64,000 nucleotides of DNA from Anaerolineales bacterium (lineage in GTDB: Bacteria; Chloroflexota; Anaerolineae; 4572-78; J111). The position numbers and the translations under genes are program-made. Positions 28,525 to 36,994 of the stretch are shown one piece after another (position 1 is the first letter of the stretch; each line of letters starts with the position of its first letter). The stretch covers positions 62,001 to 126,000 of the forward strand of contig JACKAT010000003.1 of the NCBI GenBank assembly GCA_020634935.1. The letters are read 5' to 3'. The notes beneath the pieces are model-generated. The model made no database searches. It was not told where the DNA came from and saw only the letters and a list, made by a program, of their open reading frames with translations.

Positions 28525-28643
28525 TCAAGTTGCCGCCTAACTGTCCAAACCGGGGGGTAGGGGGTAAGAAGTAGGGATTAAGGGTTTAAAACCGATTACT
28601 TCTTACTCTTGGGGTAACTACTCAGTAGGCAAGAATATATTCA

Positions 28644-28697
28644 ACCATGAAGGGCATGAAGATCATGAAGAGTAAAAAACTTCATGCCCTTCATGGT
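28644..28697. repeat. Hairpin with 18-bp perfect stem
   Basis: ACCATGAAGGGCATGAAG (28644-28661) pairs with its complement at 28680-28697 around an 18-base loop. Dispersed-repeat character, not a coding feature. Confidence 0.85.
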
Positions 28698-28716
28698 CTT
28701 CATGGTTAATTTCAGA

Positions 28717-28835
28717 TCCGCCGAACCGTTCCGACCGCCGCCGAACCGTTCCGACCACCCGCCGAACCGTTCCGACCACCGCCGAACCGTTCCGACCACC
28801 CGCCGAACCATTCCGACCGCCGCCGAATCGCTCGT
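28717..28835. repeat. Tandem repeat of about 20 bp
   Basis: Five near-identical units of CCGCCGAACCGTTCCGACCA (19-21 bp each, last copies degenerating to GCCGAATCGCTCGTACC). Read in any frame it makes a short repetitive peptide with no start signal, so non-coding. Confidence 0.85.
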
Positions 28836-28952
28836 ACCGTCGCCGAGACCCATTCCCGTTCGCTGAACCACTCCCCACAAAAAGAGCGGTTTTATCAATA
28901 GTTGATAAGGCGGGCTATGATTCCGACATCACAGCAACAACAACGAAAATGA

Positions 28953-29015
28953 TCCGGAGCGACAAAGCTTGCTTTGTCATTCACGGTAAGGTCAAAGTAA
29001 ACTTTGTCGCTCCAG
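28953..29015. repeat. Dispersed palindromic repeat (GACAAAGC family)
   Basis: GGAGCGACAAAGC at the left and CTTTGTCGCTCC at the right are inverse copies, with an inner GCTTGCTTTGTC. Same family as 24138-24209 and 51746-51768, here with both outer arms intact. Confidence 0.75.
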
Positions 29016-29058
29016 CCAGTTATTTTCAAGGGATATGGAGAGGATTTTTGACAGACGC

Positions 29059-31296
29059 TTAAATCCGGCTTCTGACTTTGCCCAATCCCCGCAAAACCCG
29101 TTCTGGGGTGAGCGGAAATTGATCGAACCAGATACCAATCGCATCAAACACCGCCGAAGCGACCGCCGCCGCATAGGGCAAATAGGGCATTTCCGCCATT
29201 CCCCGCGCCCCGAAGGGACCGTCAGGGTGAGGATACTCGACAATGATCGACTCGACGTGTTTGGGAATATCATACACGCCGGGGATGAGATAGGTGCTAA
29301 AACTGGGGGTCAGCACTCGGCCCTTTTCCATGCGAAAATCTTCTAAAATGGCGTAACCGTGGGCCTGGACGATACAGCCTTCAATCTGCCCGACGATCTG
29401 TTCCGGATTGATCGCTTTGCCGACATCATCGGCGCAGACGACCCGATCGACGGTGATAAAGCCAGTTTCGGTATCGACCGTAACCTCGACCATTTCGGCC
29501 ACGTAGCCATAGGCAAAGTTGGGTACGCTGTAGCCGGTGTGGGGATCAAACGGGGTGGTTTTGGGGGCCAGCCAGGTGGCTTCGGCGGTGGCCGGGCGCT
29601 CTTCGCGGCGCCATTTCCGCAGGGCAAACTCCGCCGCCTCTTTGACGGCGTTGCCGGCCATCATCGTCAAGCGCGAGGCGCTGGCGCTGCCGGAACTTTG
29701 GGTAAACGCTGTGTCCGATACTTCCAACGTAATCTTATCAACCTCAATCTCAAGGGCCTCGGCGGCAATTTGGGCCATCGCCGTGTGATGGCCCTGCCCC
29801 ACATCGGCCCCGGCGATACGCAGCACCGCTTCCTCAATTTCTCCGCCGCCGCGCAGTTCAACCTCGGCCCAACTATTTTCCTGATACCCAAAGCTAAACC
29901 CAATATTTTTGAACCCGGCGGCAAAACCCTGCCCTTTGACGAACCGGGGCAGTTCCTCCGGATAATCGGGGCTGTTCTCGCCGCGCTTGCCGCCATAATT
30001 CCAATTGGAGTGCCAGGCGGTCTTGCGAATAACCTGTTCCATACTGACGCCGCCGGGAATGGTCGTACCGACTACGCTTAGCTTGTCTTCGTCCAGCACG
30101 TTTTTGAGCCGCAGTTCAACCGGGTCCATCCCCAATTTTTCCGCCAGTTTGTTCATCTGGAGTTCGGCGGCAAAGTGGCCCTGCGGCCCGCCAAAACCGC
30201 GAAACGCGCCCGAAACCATGTTGTTGGTGTAAACCGCGTAGGCATCGATGGTCACATTAGGAAATTCATACGGCCCGGTACAGGTCAACACGGCATTCCC
30301 CAAGACCTTGTTACTGGTATACATATAAGCCCCGCCATCGCTAATAATACGCGTGTCGGCGGCAATGAGCGTCCCGTCAGATTTCGCTCCCCATTTCGAG
30401 TAGATGATCATCGGGTGGCGCTTGCAGTGGCCCAAAATCGACTCTTCCCGGCTCCAGATGATTTTGAGCGGCCGCCGGTTGCCGTAACGCTCGTAAGTGC
30501 GCAGTACGGCCAGCGCCATCACAATTTGGACGCTCATATCTTCCCGCCCCCCAAACGCACCACCGATGGCATCATAAATCACCCGAATTTTATCGGGCGG
30601 TAGGTCAAGCGCGTGGGCAATCTGCTGCTGATCCTCCCAGGTCCACTGCCCGGCGCAGCGCACGGTGATCCGCCCGTCATCATCGATAAAGGCGGTACCG
30701 GCTTCCGGCTGAAGATAGGCGTGCTCTTGGAAGGGGGTTTGGTAGACATTCTCGATGATCACATTGCAGCCATCCCAGACCGCGTTCGTGTCGCCTTTAC
30801 GAACACGCTGGTACTCGGCCACATTGTTGAGCACGCCGGGATGAAGCTGGGGCGCGCGCCCCGACATGGCAAACTCCAGGTCATCGACCACCGGCAGGTT
30901 TTGAAAATCGACTTTGATCAAATCGCGGGCTTCGGCGGCGATCTTCTCGGTTTCGGCCACAATAATCGCCACCTGATCGCCCACAAATCGAACCACATCG
31001 CCGCCTTTTTTGGTCGATCCCGGCCCGCACAACACCGGCTGATCGGGAATTTGCAGCCCGTACTGGTTGATGGGCACATCCTCCGCCGTCAATATATCGA
31101 TCACACCGGGCAGCGCCTTGGCTTTGCTGGTGTCGATGCGCCGGATGCGGCCATGCGGCCGGCCGGCAAACAGAATTTTACACCATAAGACATCGTCCGC
31201 ATTGCGATCGCCAGGATAAAGGGTTTGGCCAGTTACCTTGCCAAAGGCATCAAGGCGTTTTATAGATTTACCAATGGATTTGCCGTTTTCTGCCAT
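29059..31296 (-). CDS. Xanthine-dehydrogenase-family molybdenum-cofactor subunit
   Basis: 745 residues from the ATG at 31296 (MAENGKSIGKSIKRLDAFG, the usual start of the family; the frame stays open to a TTG at 31383). Aldehyde oxidase/xanthine dehydrogenase a/b-hammerhead N-terminus (GKVTGQTLYPGDR) and Mo-pterin binding domains, with GGAFGGREDMS, SGAFRGFGGPQGHFA and GADVGQGHHTAMAQ (cofactor and substrate pocket), and near the end DGPFGARGMAEM, where the active-site Glu lies. Hydroxylation of a purine, aldehyde or aromatic substrate with water as oxygen source; the substrate cannot be named. Encoded directly after the FAD/Fe-S gene, so one enzyme of two polypeptides. Confidence 0.92.
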   Translation of the reverse strand: MAENGKSIGKSIKRLDAFGKVTGQTLYPGDRNADDVLWCKILFAGRPHGRIRRIDTSKAKALPGVIDILTAEDVPINQYGLQIPDQPVLCGPGSTKKGGDVVRFVGDQVAIIVAETEKIAAEARDLIKVDFQNLPVVDDLEFAMSGRAPQLHPGVLNNVAEYQRVRKGDTNAVWDGCNVIIENVYQTPFQEHAYLQPEAGTAFIDDDGRITVRCAGQWTWEDQQQIAHALDLPPDKIRVIYDAIGGAFGGREDMSVQIVMALAVLRTYERYGNRRPLKIIWSREESILGHCKRHPMIIYSKWGAKSDGTLIAADTRIISDGGAYMYTSNKVLGNAVLTCTGPYEFPNVTIDAYAVYTNNMVSGAFRGFGGPQGHFAAELQMNKLAEKLGMDPVELRLKNVLDEDKLSVVGTTIPGGVSMEQVIRKTAWHSNWNYGGKRGENSPDYPEELPRFVKGQGFAAGFKNIGFSFGYQENSWAEVELRGGGEIEEAVLRIAGADVGQGHHTAMAQIAAEALEIEVDKITLEVSDTAFTQSSGSASASRLTMMAGNAVKEAAEFALRKWRREERPATAEATWLAPKTTPFDPHTGYSVPNFAYGYVAEMVEVTVDTETGFITVDRVVCADDVGKAINPEQIVGQIEGCIVQAHGYAILEDFRMEKGRVLTPSFSTYLIPGVYDIPKHVESIIVEYPHPDGPFGARGMAEMPYLPYAAAVASAVFDAIGIWFDQFPLTPERVLRGLGKVRSRI

Positions 31297-31393
31297 AAAA
31301 AAGTCTTTCTTAAATAAAGCTTCTTTCCAGCTATTTTGGGCCGGGATGGGGGAGTTTGAACTATTTCCTTGACCCTCTAGCAAGAGCCAATTG

Positions 31394-32833
31394 TTATTGT
31401 TCGTTTTGCTGCTGCCGCTTCGCCGCCAACTCGAGCGCTTGGAGAATTTTGTAGTAACCCGTACAGCGACACAAGTTGCCGGTGATGGCCTGTTTTATCT
31501 CATCGAGCGTGGGGTGCGGGCACTCATCCAGCAACGAGACGCCGCTCATAATGAAGCCGGGCGTGCAGTAACCACACTGAACGGCTCCCTCATCGATGAA
31601 AGCCTCCTGCACCGGGTGAAGATCGTCATCTTGAGCCAATCCTTCGATAGTGACCACTTGACTGTGGTGAGCGCGCGGGGCGGGAACCATACAACTCATC
31701 ACGGCGATTCCGTCCAGAATGACCGTACACGCGCCGCATTCACCCTCGGCGCAGCCTTCTTTGGTGCCGGTTAGATCGGCATTCTCTCGCAGCAAGCGCA
31801 GCAATGTTTTGCTGTTACCCCCTCGAAACGTATGCGGGTGGCCGTTGATGTAGCACTCGATGGGCTCGTCGCCGGCCTCGGTGTGGGTGACGCGCGGCGA
31901 TTGGTTTAGATAATTGACAAAATGCCCATCGGTGTGGCCCCACAGCATGACCGGACGCGGCGGCATCGTGTCCGTCTCTGTCCCTTCGGCCAGGGCTTCA
32001 AGCGCGTGCTGCGTCAGCGTCGAAACCATATAGCGGCGATATTCAGCCGAACCGCGCACATCGCTGATGGGGGCGACGGTTTGCGCGGCCAACTCGCCGG
32101 CATGAATCAGTACATCTTTGGTCAGCACTTTGCCGGCCAGGAAACGCTCGGCGTCTTCCGCCCGCACAATAGTGGGCGAGACACTACCCAGCGCAATTTT
32201 AGCCTCGGTCACTGTATCGCCAAACATACTTAGCACCACAGCCACATTAACAACGGAGATCGCTTGAAATCGACGCAGGCCCAACTTGAGGAACGTACCG
32301 ACCTGATAGCTGGTCATAGCCGGAAACGAGATATCGACCACCATTTCGTTGGGCTGGAGGGCCGTTTTGCGCACGCCCAAAAAGAACTCTTTGAACGGCA
32401 GGGTTCGCGTGCCATGCACACTTTGCAACGTGACGCTCGCACCCAGCGCCCACAGCGGCGAAATGGTGTCGTTAGCCGGCGAAGCCGTCACTAAATTACC
32501 AGCCACCGTACCACGATTCCGAATCTGCGGAGCGCCGACTTCCCAGCACGCTTTAGCTAGCGGAAAAGCTCTGTCCATACAAAGAGGAGATCGTACCACT
32601 TGATTGTGTGTCACCAATGGCCCCAAGTGGATATGATGATGCTCATCTTGGGTAATTTGGTCTAAATCGGGCAGGCGCGAAATATCGATTAAAACTTTCT
32701 CGGGACGTACGCCTCGATCATATTCGACCACAATATCGGTACCACCGGCAATGAGACGGGCATCGTGCTCATATTCGGCCAGCAGTTGTAAGGCTTCCTC
32801 AAGGGATTGGGGGGTATAGTAGGTTTGCCACAT
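31394..32833 (-). CDS. Fused FAD-binding and [2Fe-2S] subunit of a molybdenum hydroxylase
   Basis: 479 residues from the ATG at 32833 (MWQTYYTPQSLEEALQLL; TTAAGG upstream decides the start). Residues 1-290 are the FAD subunit (LIAGGTDIVVEYDRG, GNRGTVAGNLVTASPAND) and about 325-479 the Fe-S subunit. The plant-type cluster is in EGCAEGECGACTVIL plus a Cys in AVMSC, and the helical-domain cluster in QCGYCTPG and NLCRCTGYY. Usually these are separate genes (coxM/coxS or xdhB/xdhC), so the FAD-then-Fe-S fusion is notable. It passes electrons from the Mo subunit to the acceptor. Confidence 0.93.
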   Translation of the reverse strand: MWQTYYTPQSLEEALQLLAEYEHDARLIAGGTDIVVEYDRGVRPEKVLIDISRLPDLDQITQDEHHHIHLGPLVTHNQVVRSPLCMDRAFPLAKACWEVGAPQIRNRGTVAGNLVTASPANDTISPLWALGASVTLQSVHGTRTLPFKEFFLGVRKTALQPNEMVVDISFPAMTSYQVGTFLKLGLRRFQAISVVNVAVVLSMFGDTVTEAKIALGSVSPTIVRAEDAERFLAGKVLTKDVLIHAGELAAQTVAPISDVRGSAEYRRYMVSTLTQHALEALAEGTETDTMPPRPVMLWGHTDGHFVNYLNQSPRVTHTEAGDEPIECYINGHPHTFRGGNSKTLLRLLRENADLTGTKEGCAEGECGACTVILDGIAVMSCMVPAPRAHHSQVVTIEGLAQDDDLHPVQEAFIDEGAVQCGYCTPGFIMSGVSLLDECPHPTLDEIKQAITGNLCRCTGYYKILQALELAAKRQQQNEQ

Positions 32834-32858
32834 GGCCTTAATCCTGAAGTTACCGGAT

Positions 32859-32883
32859 AAAAAAATCCCCTTAGCGCAAGGGG
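32859..32883 (-). terminator. Rho-independent terminator
   Basis: Read on the minus strand: CCCCTT, short loop, AAGGGG and a run of T. It ends the nuclease-like gene (stop at 32942) and separates it from the hydroxylase operon. Confidence 0.85.
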
Positions 32884-32941
32884 GTTGAATGGTCCTATTA
32901 TAATGATGACCCTCAGGGAAGTCAATATCAACCAGCAAGGG

Positions 32942-33664
32942 CTATTTGGGGATCATTTTATCGCCAATGAGACTGGCCGCTAGCGTTTTCTGACCAGCTG
33001 TAATGAAGTCGACCATGACAAATGTGTCGCCGTCTGCCGGTGTAACAGACAGCACAATACCGGACCCAAATTTTTCGTGCTCGACTTCCATCCCTTCAGC
33101 AAAGGGGATAGCTTCCCTTTGTGCCAGCGGGTTGCGGGTCGGTTCGGGAATTTGGTATTGGCGATCATGCCACAAATCGGCATAAACCTTTAAATCGGTC
33201 GAACTGTTAATTTTGCGGGAGAGTGCCGAAGCGGTAGTTCGGCTTGCTGTTAATCGTTGGCTGAGGTCAACATCGCTAGCAGCTTGACCAGCCCGGCTTA
33301 AGGCTGTATCGATTTGGCGAAAAACATCGCTGGGTTTATGAATGCCAGACTCAATAACAACTAACTGAATGCCATGCTGCTGGCAGATTTCAACACGGGC
33401 ATCCTGACGCGTCCGGAGTTGGTCCTCTTCTTGCAGGCTTAACCGGCGACGTTGATTTTTGCCCTTTAATCCCTCAAATCGGACAGCGATACCTAAATCC
33501 GGATACAGGATATCCAACTTGAGCCGGCGATTTGTGGTCGGGTTGATCAGCCATTCGGGTGTTATATTTAACTGGGCTTCAACCCCGGCAAAGATACGAG
33601 CCAAGATTTCACGCCAGGCATTCATCTCCATCCAGTCTGGCAAATTACGCTGTTGTGCTTTCAT
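32942..33664 (-). CDS. Hypothetical protein, nuclease-like core with a PcrA-type C-terminal tail
   Basis: 240 residues, no signal or TM. The central part (about 38-110, RRLKLDILYPDLGIAVRFEG, then a Lys/Arg-rich helix and VEICQQHGIQLVVIE) has the beta-D-beta-E/K rhythm of PD-(D/E)XK or Vsr-like endonucleases, with Asp and Glu in place. The last ~50 residues (EVEHEKFGSGIVLSVTPADG to VDFITAGQKTL) closely resemble the Tudor-like C-terminal domain of PcrA/UvrD helicases, which binds RNA polymerase. Neither match has been tested. A DNA-repair role coupled to transcription is a reasonable guess. Own terminator, single gene. Confidence 0.65.
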   Translation of the reverse strand: MKAQQRNLPDWMEMNAWREILARIFAGVEAQLNITPEWLINPTTNRRLKLDILYPDLGIAVRFEGLKGKNQRRRLSLQEEDQLRTRQDARVEICQQHGIQLVVIESGIHKPSDVFRQIDTALSRAGQAASDVDLSQRLTASRTTASALSRKINSSTDLKVYADLWHDRQYQIPEPTRNPLAQREAIPFAEGMEVEHEKFGSGIVLSVTPADGDTFVMVDFITAGQKTLAASLIGDKMIPK

Positions 33665-33752
33665 TGCTCTTACTCTAAATGATTCGTCTCGATAGGTTTA
33701 AATCATAACATAATGTGTAAAATGGGCAAAAATTTTGTCTGTTTTAGCTCTC

Positions 33753-33806
33753 TAAGCGAAATTGCCTAGGCAATGCCGCTCATCAAATCTTAGGCAATAA
33801 TCGCTT
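33753..33806. repeat. Alternative hairpins around ATTGCCTAGGCAAT
   Basis: The perfect palindrome ATTGCCTAGGCAAT (33761-33774) can fold alone, or its left half plus AAGCGA can pair with TAGGCAATAATCGCTT (33791-33806). The two folds exclude each other. Confidence 0.4.
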
Positions 33807-33890
33807 GATGGCTGATGTGGAAAGCGCTATACATTGCTATACTTAAGCCCAACAAGTTGCAATAACTTTTGCGCATTTCCTTCCTTCTTT

Positions 33891-33927
33891 AGCCCAGAGA
33901 TTAGCCGTTCCCACTAATCTCTGGGCT
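33891..33927 (+). terminator. Hairpin, possible terminator or attenuator
   Basis: Perfect 14-bp stem AGCCCAGAGATTAG (33891-33904) with its complement at 33914-33927, loop of nine bases, followed by TATGCTTTT. It does not end a known gene. Confidence 0.45.
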
Positions 33928-34205
33928 TATGCTTTTAAATCCCTTTATCTACTCAAAAAAAATTTTCGGTACTAAAGTACTTTCCAGGCTAGTGACTTTA
34001 GTCCCTAAAGATTAAGTACCTTTGGCCCTATCCTGGAGCGGTTTTTTTGTGTAAACTATATTTATGGTAAATCAGAAAGTTACAACAATACCTGAAACGG
34101 CAGGCTTTTCAATCTTCTCCAGTGACAATACACAAACGTGATCACCCCTATCAAATCCAAACTAAATCCAAAAAAATCTTATTAGAACATGTATAAGGAG
34201 ACAAC

Positions 34206-34778
34206 ATGAGTGACGAGATCAACTATAGCTTCGACGCCCTAACCGGCATTCCCAGTAAAATGGCTCCATGGGGACTACATTTAGACCAACCTTATCCCTC
34301 AAGTTTTGGCGAATATGTACTCATTGAAGTAGCCCCGGCCGATATCGAACAACATCACCAAGTTGAAATTATTGACGAACACGGCGATCCGCTTAGAGGG
34401 GTATGGGTCATTTTTGGTTTTCCCGGAGGGGGGCCGGAAATCGGGCTAACGCCCACCGAAAATCACTGGCGCGGCGCCCCGGCTGTCCTAAAAGGGAATG
34501 CTCAAACAACGAGCTATGCTGGCTACGCGCAGCACACCTTTAAGTCTGGGGGAGAAGATATCTGGGTGTGGGATGTGGATGATGAAGGCATTTTACGACT
34601 CCCCAGCCCTATTGTTAAAAACTGTAAATGGGTTTCCAATCCCATTGGTCGCTTTGAGCATACCGGGGTCAAACTAAGATTTCAACGTCGTACAGCAGGG
34701 ATTATCCCTAGAGCTCAACGTTTAGACGCTCTTGAAGCCCGCATCGCGGCTTTAGAAGCGCTACTCCAACCGGCTTAA
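34206..34778 (+). CDS. Hypothetical protein with C-terminal coiled coil
   Basis: 190 residues; AAGGAG six bases before the ATG. No signal peptide or TM. The body is beta-rich (GEYVLIEVAPADIEQHHQVEI, GVWVIFGFPGGGPE, with a proline/glycine-rich loop) and could be an Ig- or jelly-roll-type fold. VWDVDDEGILRLPSPIVKNC and GVKLRFQRR follow, and the last ~20 residues form a coiled coil (RLDALEARIAALEALLQ). Phage- or contractile-injection-system structural proteins often end like this, but nothing around it supports that. Single gene with its own terminator. Unrecognised. Confidence 0.7.
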   Translation: MSDEINYSFDALTGIPSKMAPWGLHLDQPYPSSFGEYVLIEVAPADIEQHHQVEIIDEHGDPLRGVWVIFGFPGGGPEIGLTPTENHWRGAPAVLKGNAQTTSYAGYAQHTFKSGGEDIWVWDVDDEGILRLPSPIVKNCKWVSNPIGRFEHTGVKLRFQRRTAGIIPRAQRLDALEARIAALEALLQPA

Positions 34779-34796
34779 CCTCACTCCAGACGAAAC

Positions 34797-34831
34797 AAAA
34801 AAGCCCTCCGGTATACTGGGAGGGCTTTTTT
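34797..34831 (+). terminator. Rho-independent terminator
   Basis: AAAAAAGCCCTCC, nine-base loop, GGAGGGCTTTTTT, 19 bp after the stop of the hypothetical gene. Confidence 0.9.
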
Positions 34832-34988
34832 GTTGGCAACAAAAACTCATATCCTTCAAAAAGTGACAGTCGCTGTTTGCCAAGTTATTGTCACATTGTT
34901 TTACAATCCAATCTGTATAATTCAATTCCAACCAAGTAACCCTTAAGTAATTTTCATAACTAACTTGTGAGTTTGAGACCAGGATGAA

Positions 34989-35058
34989 TAGACAGGATTT
35001 ACAGGATTTCCAAGATTAAAATAAGGAAAAATCATATTAATCCTGTTAATTCTGTCTA
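34989..35058. repeat. Imperfect inverted repeat of dispersed type
   Basis: TAGACAG-GATTT-ACAGGATT (34989 onward) is mirrored by AATCCTGT-TAATT-CTGTCTA ending at 35058, with an AT-rich centre. Confidence 0.6.
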
Positions 35059-35099
35059 AATTAATGTAACAACTTAGAGTTGAAAACTACTTAAGTCGA

Positions 35100-36047
35100 T
35101 TAAACCATCGACAAAACTTCCTTGGCCAGCAGCGATCGAGCCTGCTCAGCGTCTTTGGCAATTTGAGCAACCAGAGCCGCTATGCCATCAAATTTCTGTT
35201 CGGGCCGGAGCCGCTCAACAAACTCTAGGGTTAATGTTTGGCCGTAGACGTCCTCATTAAAATCAAAAATATGCGCTTCTACGGTTCGATCGCTGCCGCC
35301 AAAGCTGGGACGTACCCCTATGTTAGTAACGCTGGGGTAACGATGGGGATTATCGGGGCGTTGAATGAATGTCGCATACACGCCGTTAGCTGGCAGGAGT
35401 CTCTCCGCTGGAACGGAAAAATTGGCCGTGGGAAAGCCAATCGACCGGCCCCGTTGAGCGCCCTGAGCAATTTCACTGGTCAGAGATGGGTAGCGTCCTA
35501 ATAGATAAGTCGCCCGACGGACATCGCCGTTAAGTAACTGCTCTCTAACTTGGGTACTGCTGACCACCTGGCCATCGAGCAAAAAAGGTTCAACCGTCGT
35601 CACTTCATAGCCGAACTGTTGGCCCAAAACCCTCAATTTTTCAACATTACCTTCTCGATTTTTACCCAAGGCAAAATCGTAACCCACACATAACTCCACA
35701 ACGCCCAAATTCTCAACGATCAGCTTCACAAAATCGTGAGCGGTTATCTGCGACAGTTCTCTAGAGAAGGGAATTAAAATTAAGACATCAATACCTAGCG
35801 AGGCCAGCAGCGCAATTTTTTCCCGAGGGGTTGTTAGGTAATCGTTGCTAAATAAATGGGGTGCGAAGACAGTTTTGGGGCGAGGGTGGAAAGCGATAAC
35901 GGCAGACTGGGCCTGTTTACTGGTCGCAGTTGCCTTTAGTTGAGCAATTAAATCTTGATGGCCTCGATGGATACCATCAAAAGTACCAATAGTTAATACA
36001 GTGGGGTCGGTTAAACGAGCTGTGAACAAGTCTGAGATTACTTGCAT
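35100..36047 (-). CDS. ribF: Bifunctional riboflavin kinase/FMN adenylyltransferase
   Basis: 315 residues. N-terminal FAD synthetase domain (about 14-170; TIGTFDGIHRGHQDLI with the HxGH-type nucleotide motif, and YDFALGKNREGN), C-terminal riboflavin kinase domain (about 180-305; GRSIGFPTANF, NGVYATFI, VTNIGVRPSFGG, VEAHIFDF). It converts riboflavin to FMN and then FAD. Last gene of the nusA-to-ribF minus-strand cluster, six bases after truB, so probably co-transcribed with it, as in many bacteria. Confidence 0.96.
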   Translation of the reverse strand: MQVISDLFTARLTDPTVLTIGTFDGIHRGHQDLIAQLKATATSKQAQSAVIAFHPRPKTVFAPHLFSNDYLTTPREKIALLASLGIDVLILIPFSRELSQITAHDFVKLIVENLGVVELCVGYDFALGKNREGNVEKLRVLGQQFGYEVTTVEPFLLDGQVVSSTQVREQLLNGDVRRATYLLGRYPSLTSEIAQGAQRGRSIGFPTANFSVPAERLLPANGVYATFIQRPDNPHRYPSVTNIGVRPSFGGSDRTVEAHIFDFNEDVYGQTLTLEFVERLRPEQKFDGIAALVAQIAKDAEQARSLLAKEVLSMV

Positions 36048-36053
36048 AGGGTC

Positions 36054-36992
36054 TCACGTTTGAAATACTTTTTTAGGTTGCCAGATGTTGTCATTAGCCT
36101 CGACCAATTCCAAGATGGCCAGCAACTCTCCGCTGGGCAGGTAGGCTCGAAGCAAATTAGCGCCAAAGAGCGCTTGCCTGTCGTCAAACTCGATCTGCTC
36201 CTGGGCGATCTGAACTTTATTGCCGTGCTTAACGCGAATAACGGCCGGTTCATCTAAAATAAGTTTGGGTAAATGCTCGATAGCCTCATCCATCGGCAAG
36301 AGATATTTTTGCCAACCGGCTGGGTTTGTCTCTGTTTCACGCACAAGTGTATTCAAAGATACCGCATCGTCAAGTAACCAGGGGTGATTCGCCGTCCGAG
36401 TTAGCTCAGCCAAATAGGCTCCTGTTCCGGCGGCTTCGCCCAGATCACGGGCCAGCGCTCGAATATAGGTTCCCGCTGAACAACTCACATCCAGCATTAA
36501 ATCCGGCGCAGCCCAACTTACCCAATCCAAGGCATGAACAGTTATCCGGCGCGGCTCAACGGTAATCGATTTACGGGCCCGAGCCGCTTTGTAGAGCGGC
36601 CGGCCGTCTTGCTTAATAGCCGAAAAAATAGGCGGGATCTGTTCAATCTCGCCCAAAAATGCCGGTAAAATCTGCTCCAGTCTGGCCGGAGTTAGCGGGG
36701 AAACATCGTGTTGTGACAGAATTTGGCCCTCACTGTCGAGGGTATCGGTAGTGGCCCCAAAACGAATTGTGGCCCGGTACTTTTTGAGACCGCTGACAAG
36801 GTATTCAATCAAGCGTGTTGCTTGCCCTACACAGATCACTAAAACCCCTGTTGCCAGTGGATCTAATGTACCGGTATGGCCTACCTTGCGAATGCCGGTC
36901 ACCTTTCGTACCCGAGCCACAACATCGTGAGAGGTGATGCCTTTAGGTTTGTCGATAATCAAAATACCGGAGGTTGGCTGATGGGTCGCCAC
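36054..36992 (-). CDS. truB: tRNA pseudouridine(55) synthase
   Basis: 312 residues. Motifs: SGILIIDKPKGITSHDVV, GHTGTLDPLATGVL (catalytic Asp in GTLDPLA), YRATIRFGATTDTLD, FSAIKQDGRPLYKAAR and VSCSAGTYIRALARDLG. A C-terminal PUA-like extension starts near residue 245 (VKHGNKVQIAQEQIEF). Makes pseudouridine 55 in the T loop of tRNAs. It sits two bases after rbfA and six before ribF. Confidence 0.97.
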   Translation of the reverse strand: MATHQPTSGILIIDKPKGITSHDVVARVRKVTGIRKVGHTGTLDPLATGVLVICVGQATRLIEYLVSGLKKYRATIRFGATTDTLDSEGQILSQHDVSPLTPARLEQILPAFLGEIEQIPPIFSAIKQDGRPLYKAARARKSITVEPRRITVHALDWVSWAAPDLMLDVSCSAGTYIRALARDLGEAAGTGAYLAELTRTANHPWLLDDAVSLNTLVRETETNPAGWQKYLLPMDEAIEHLPKLILDEPAVIRVKHGNKVQIAQEQIEFDDRQALFGANLLRAYLPSGELLAILELVEANDNIWQPKKVFQT

Positions 36993-36994
36993 CG

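Larger units (their letters stand above)
28351..29058. other. Intergenic region with several repeats
   Basis: 708 bp between the divergent dnaK side and the molybdenum hydroxylase operon end. It holds an inverted repeat near dnaK, a weak GTAGGG-type hairpin (28565-28605), an 18-bp-stem hairpin, a 20-bp tandem repeat and a GACAAAGC-family palindrome, all listed separately. No believable gene: the ORFs here are the tandem repeat read through. Confidence 0.6.
33665..34205. other. AT-rich intergenic region
   Basis: 541 bp between two divergent genes, with no credible ORF. It contains two hairpin elements (33753-33806 and 33891-33927) and several GTACT/AGTAC half-palindromes around 33966-34020. 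It should carry promoters for both flanking genes. Confidence 0.5.
34779..35099. other. Intergenic region after the hypothetical gene
   Basis: 321 bp holding the terminator at 34797-34831 and an imperfect dispersed repeat at 34989-35058; nothing coding. Confidence 0.5.

Noticed and set aside
28351..28560. CIRCE operator (TTAGCACTC-N9-GAGTGCTAA) upstream of dnaK
   Set aside because: No match within tolerance; only an unrelated 9-bp inverted repeat was found.
28641..28900. ORFs with RRSERFGGG-type repeats
   Set aside because: Product of the 20-bp satellite; open in several frames on both strands.
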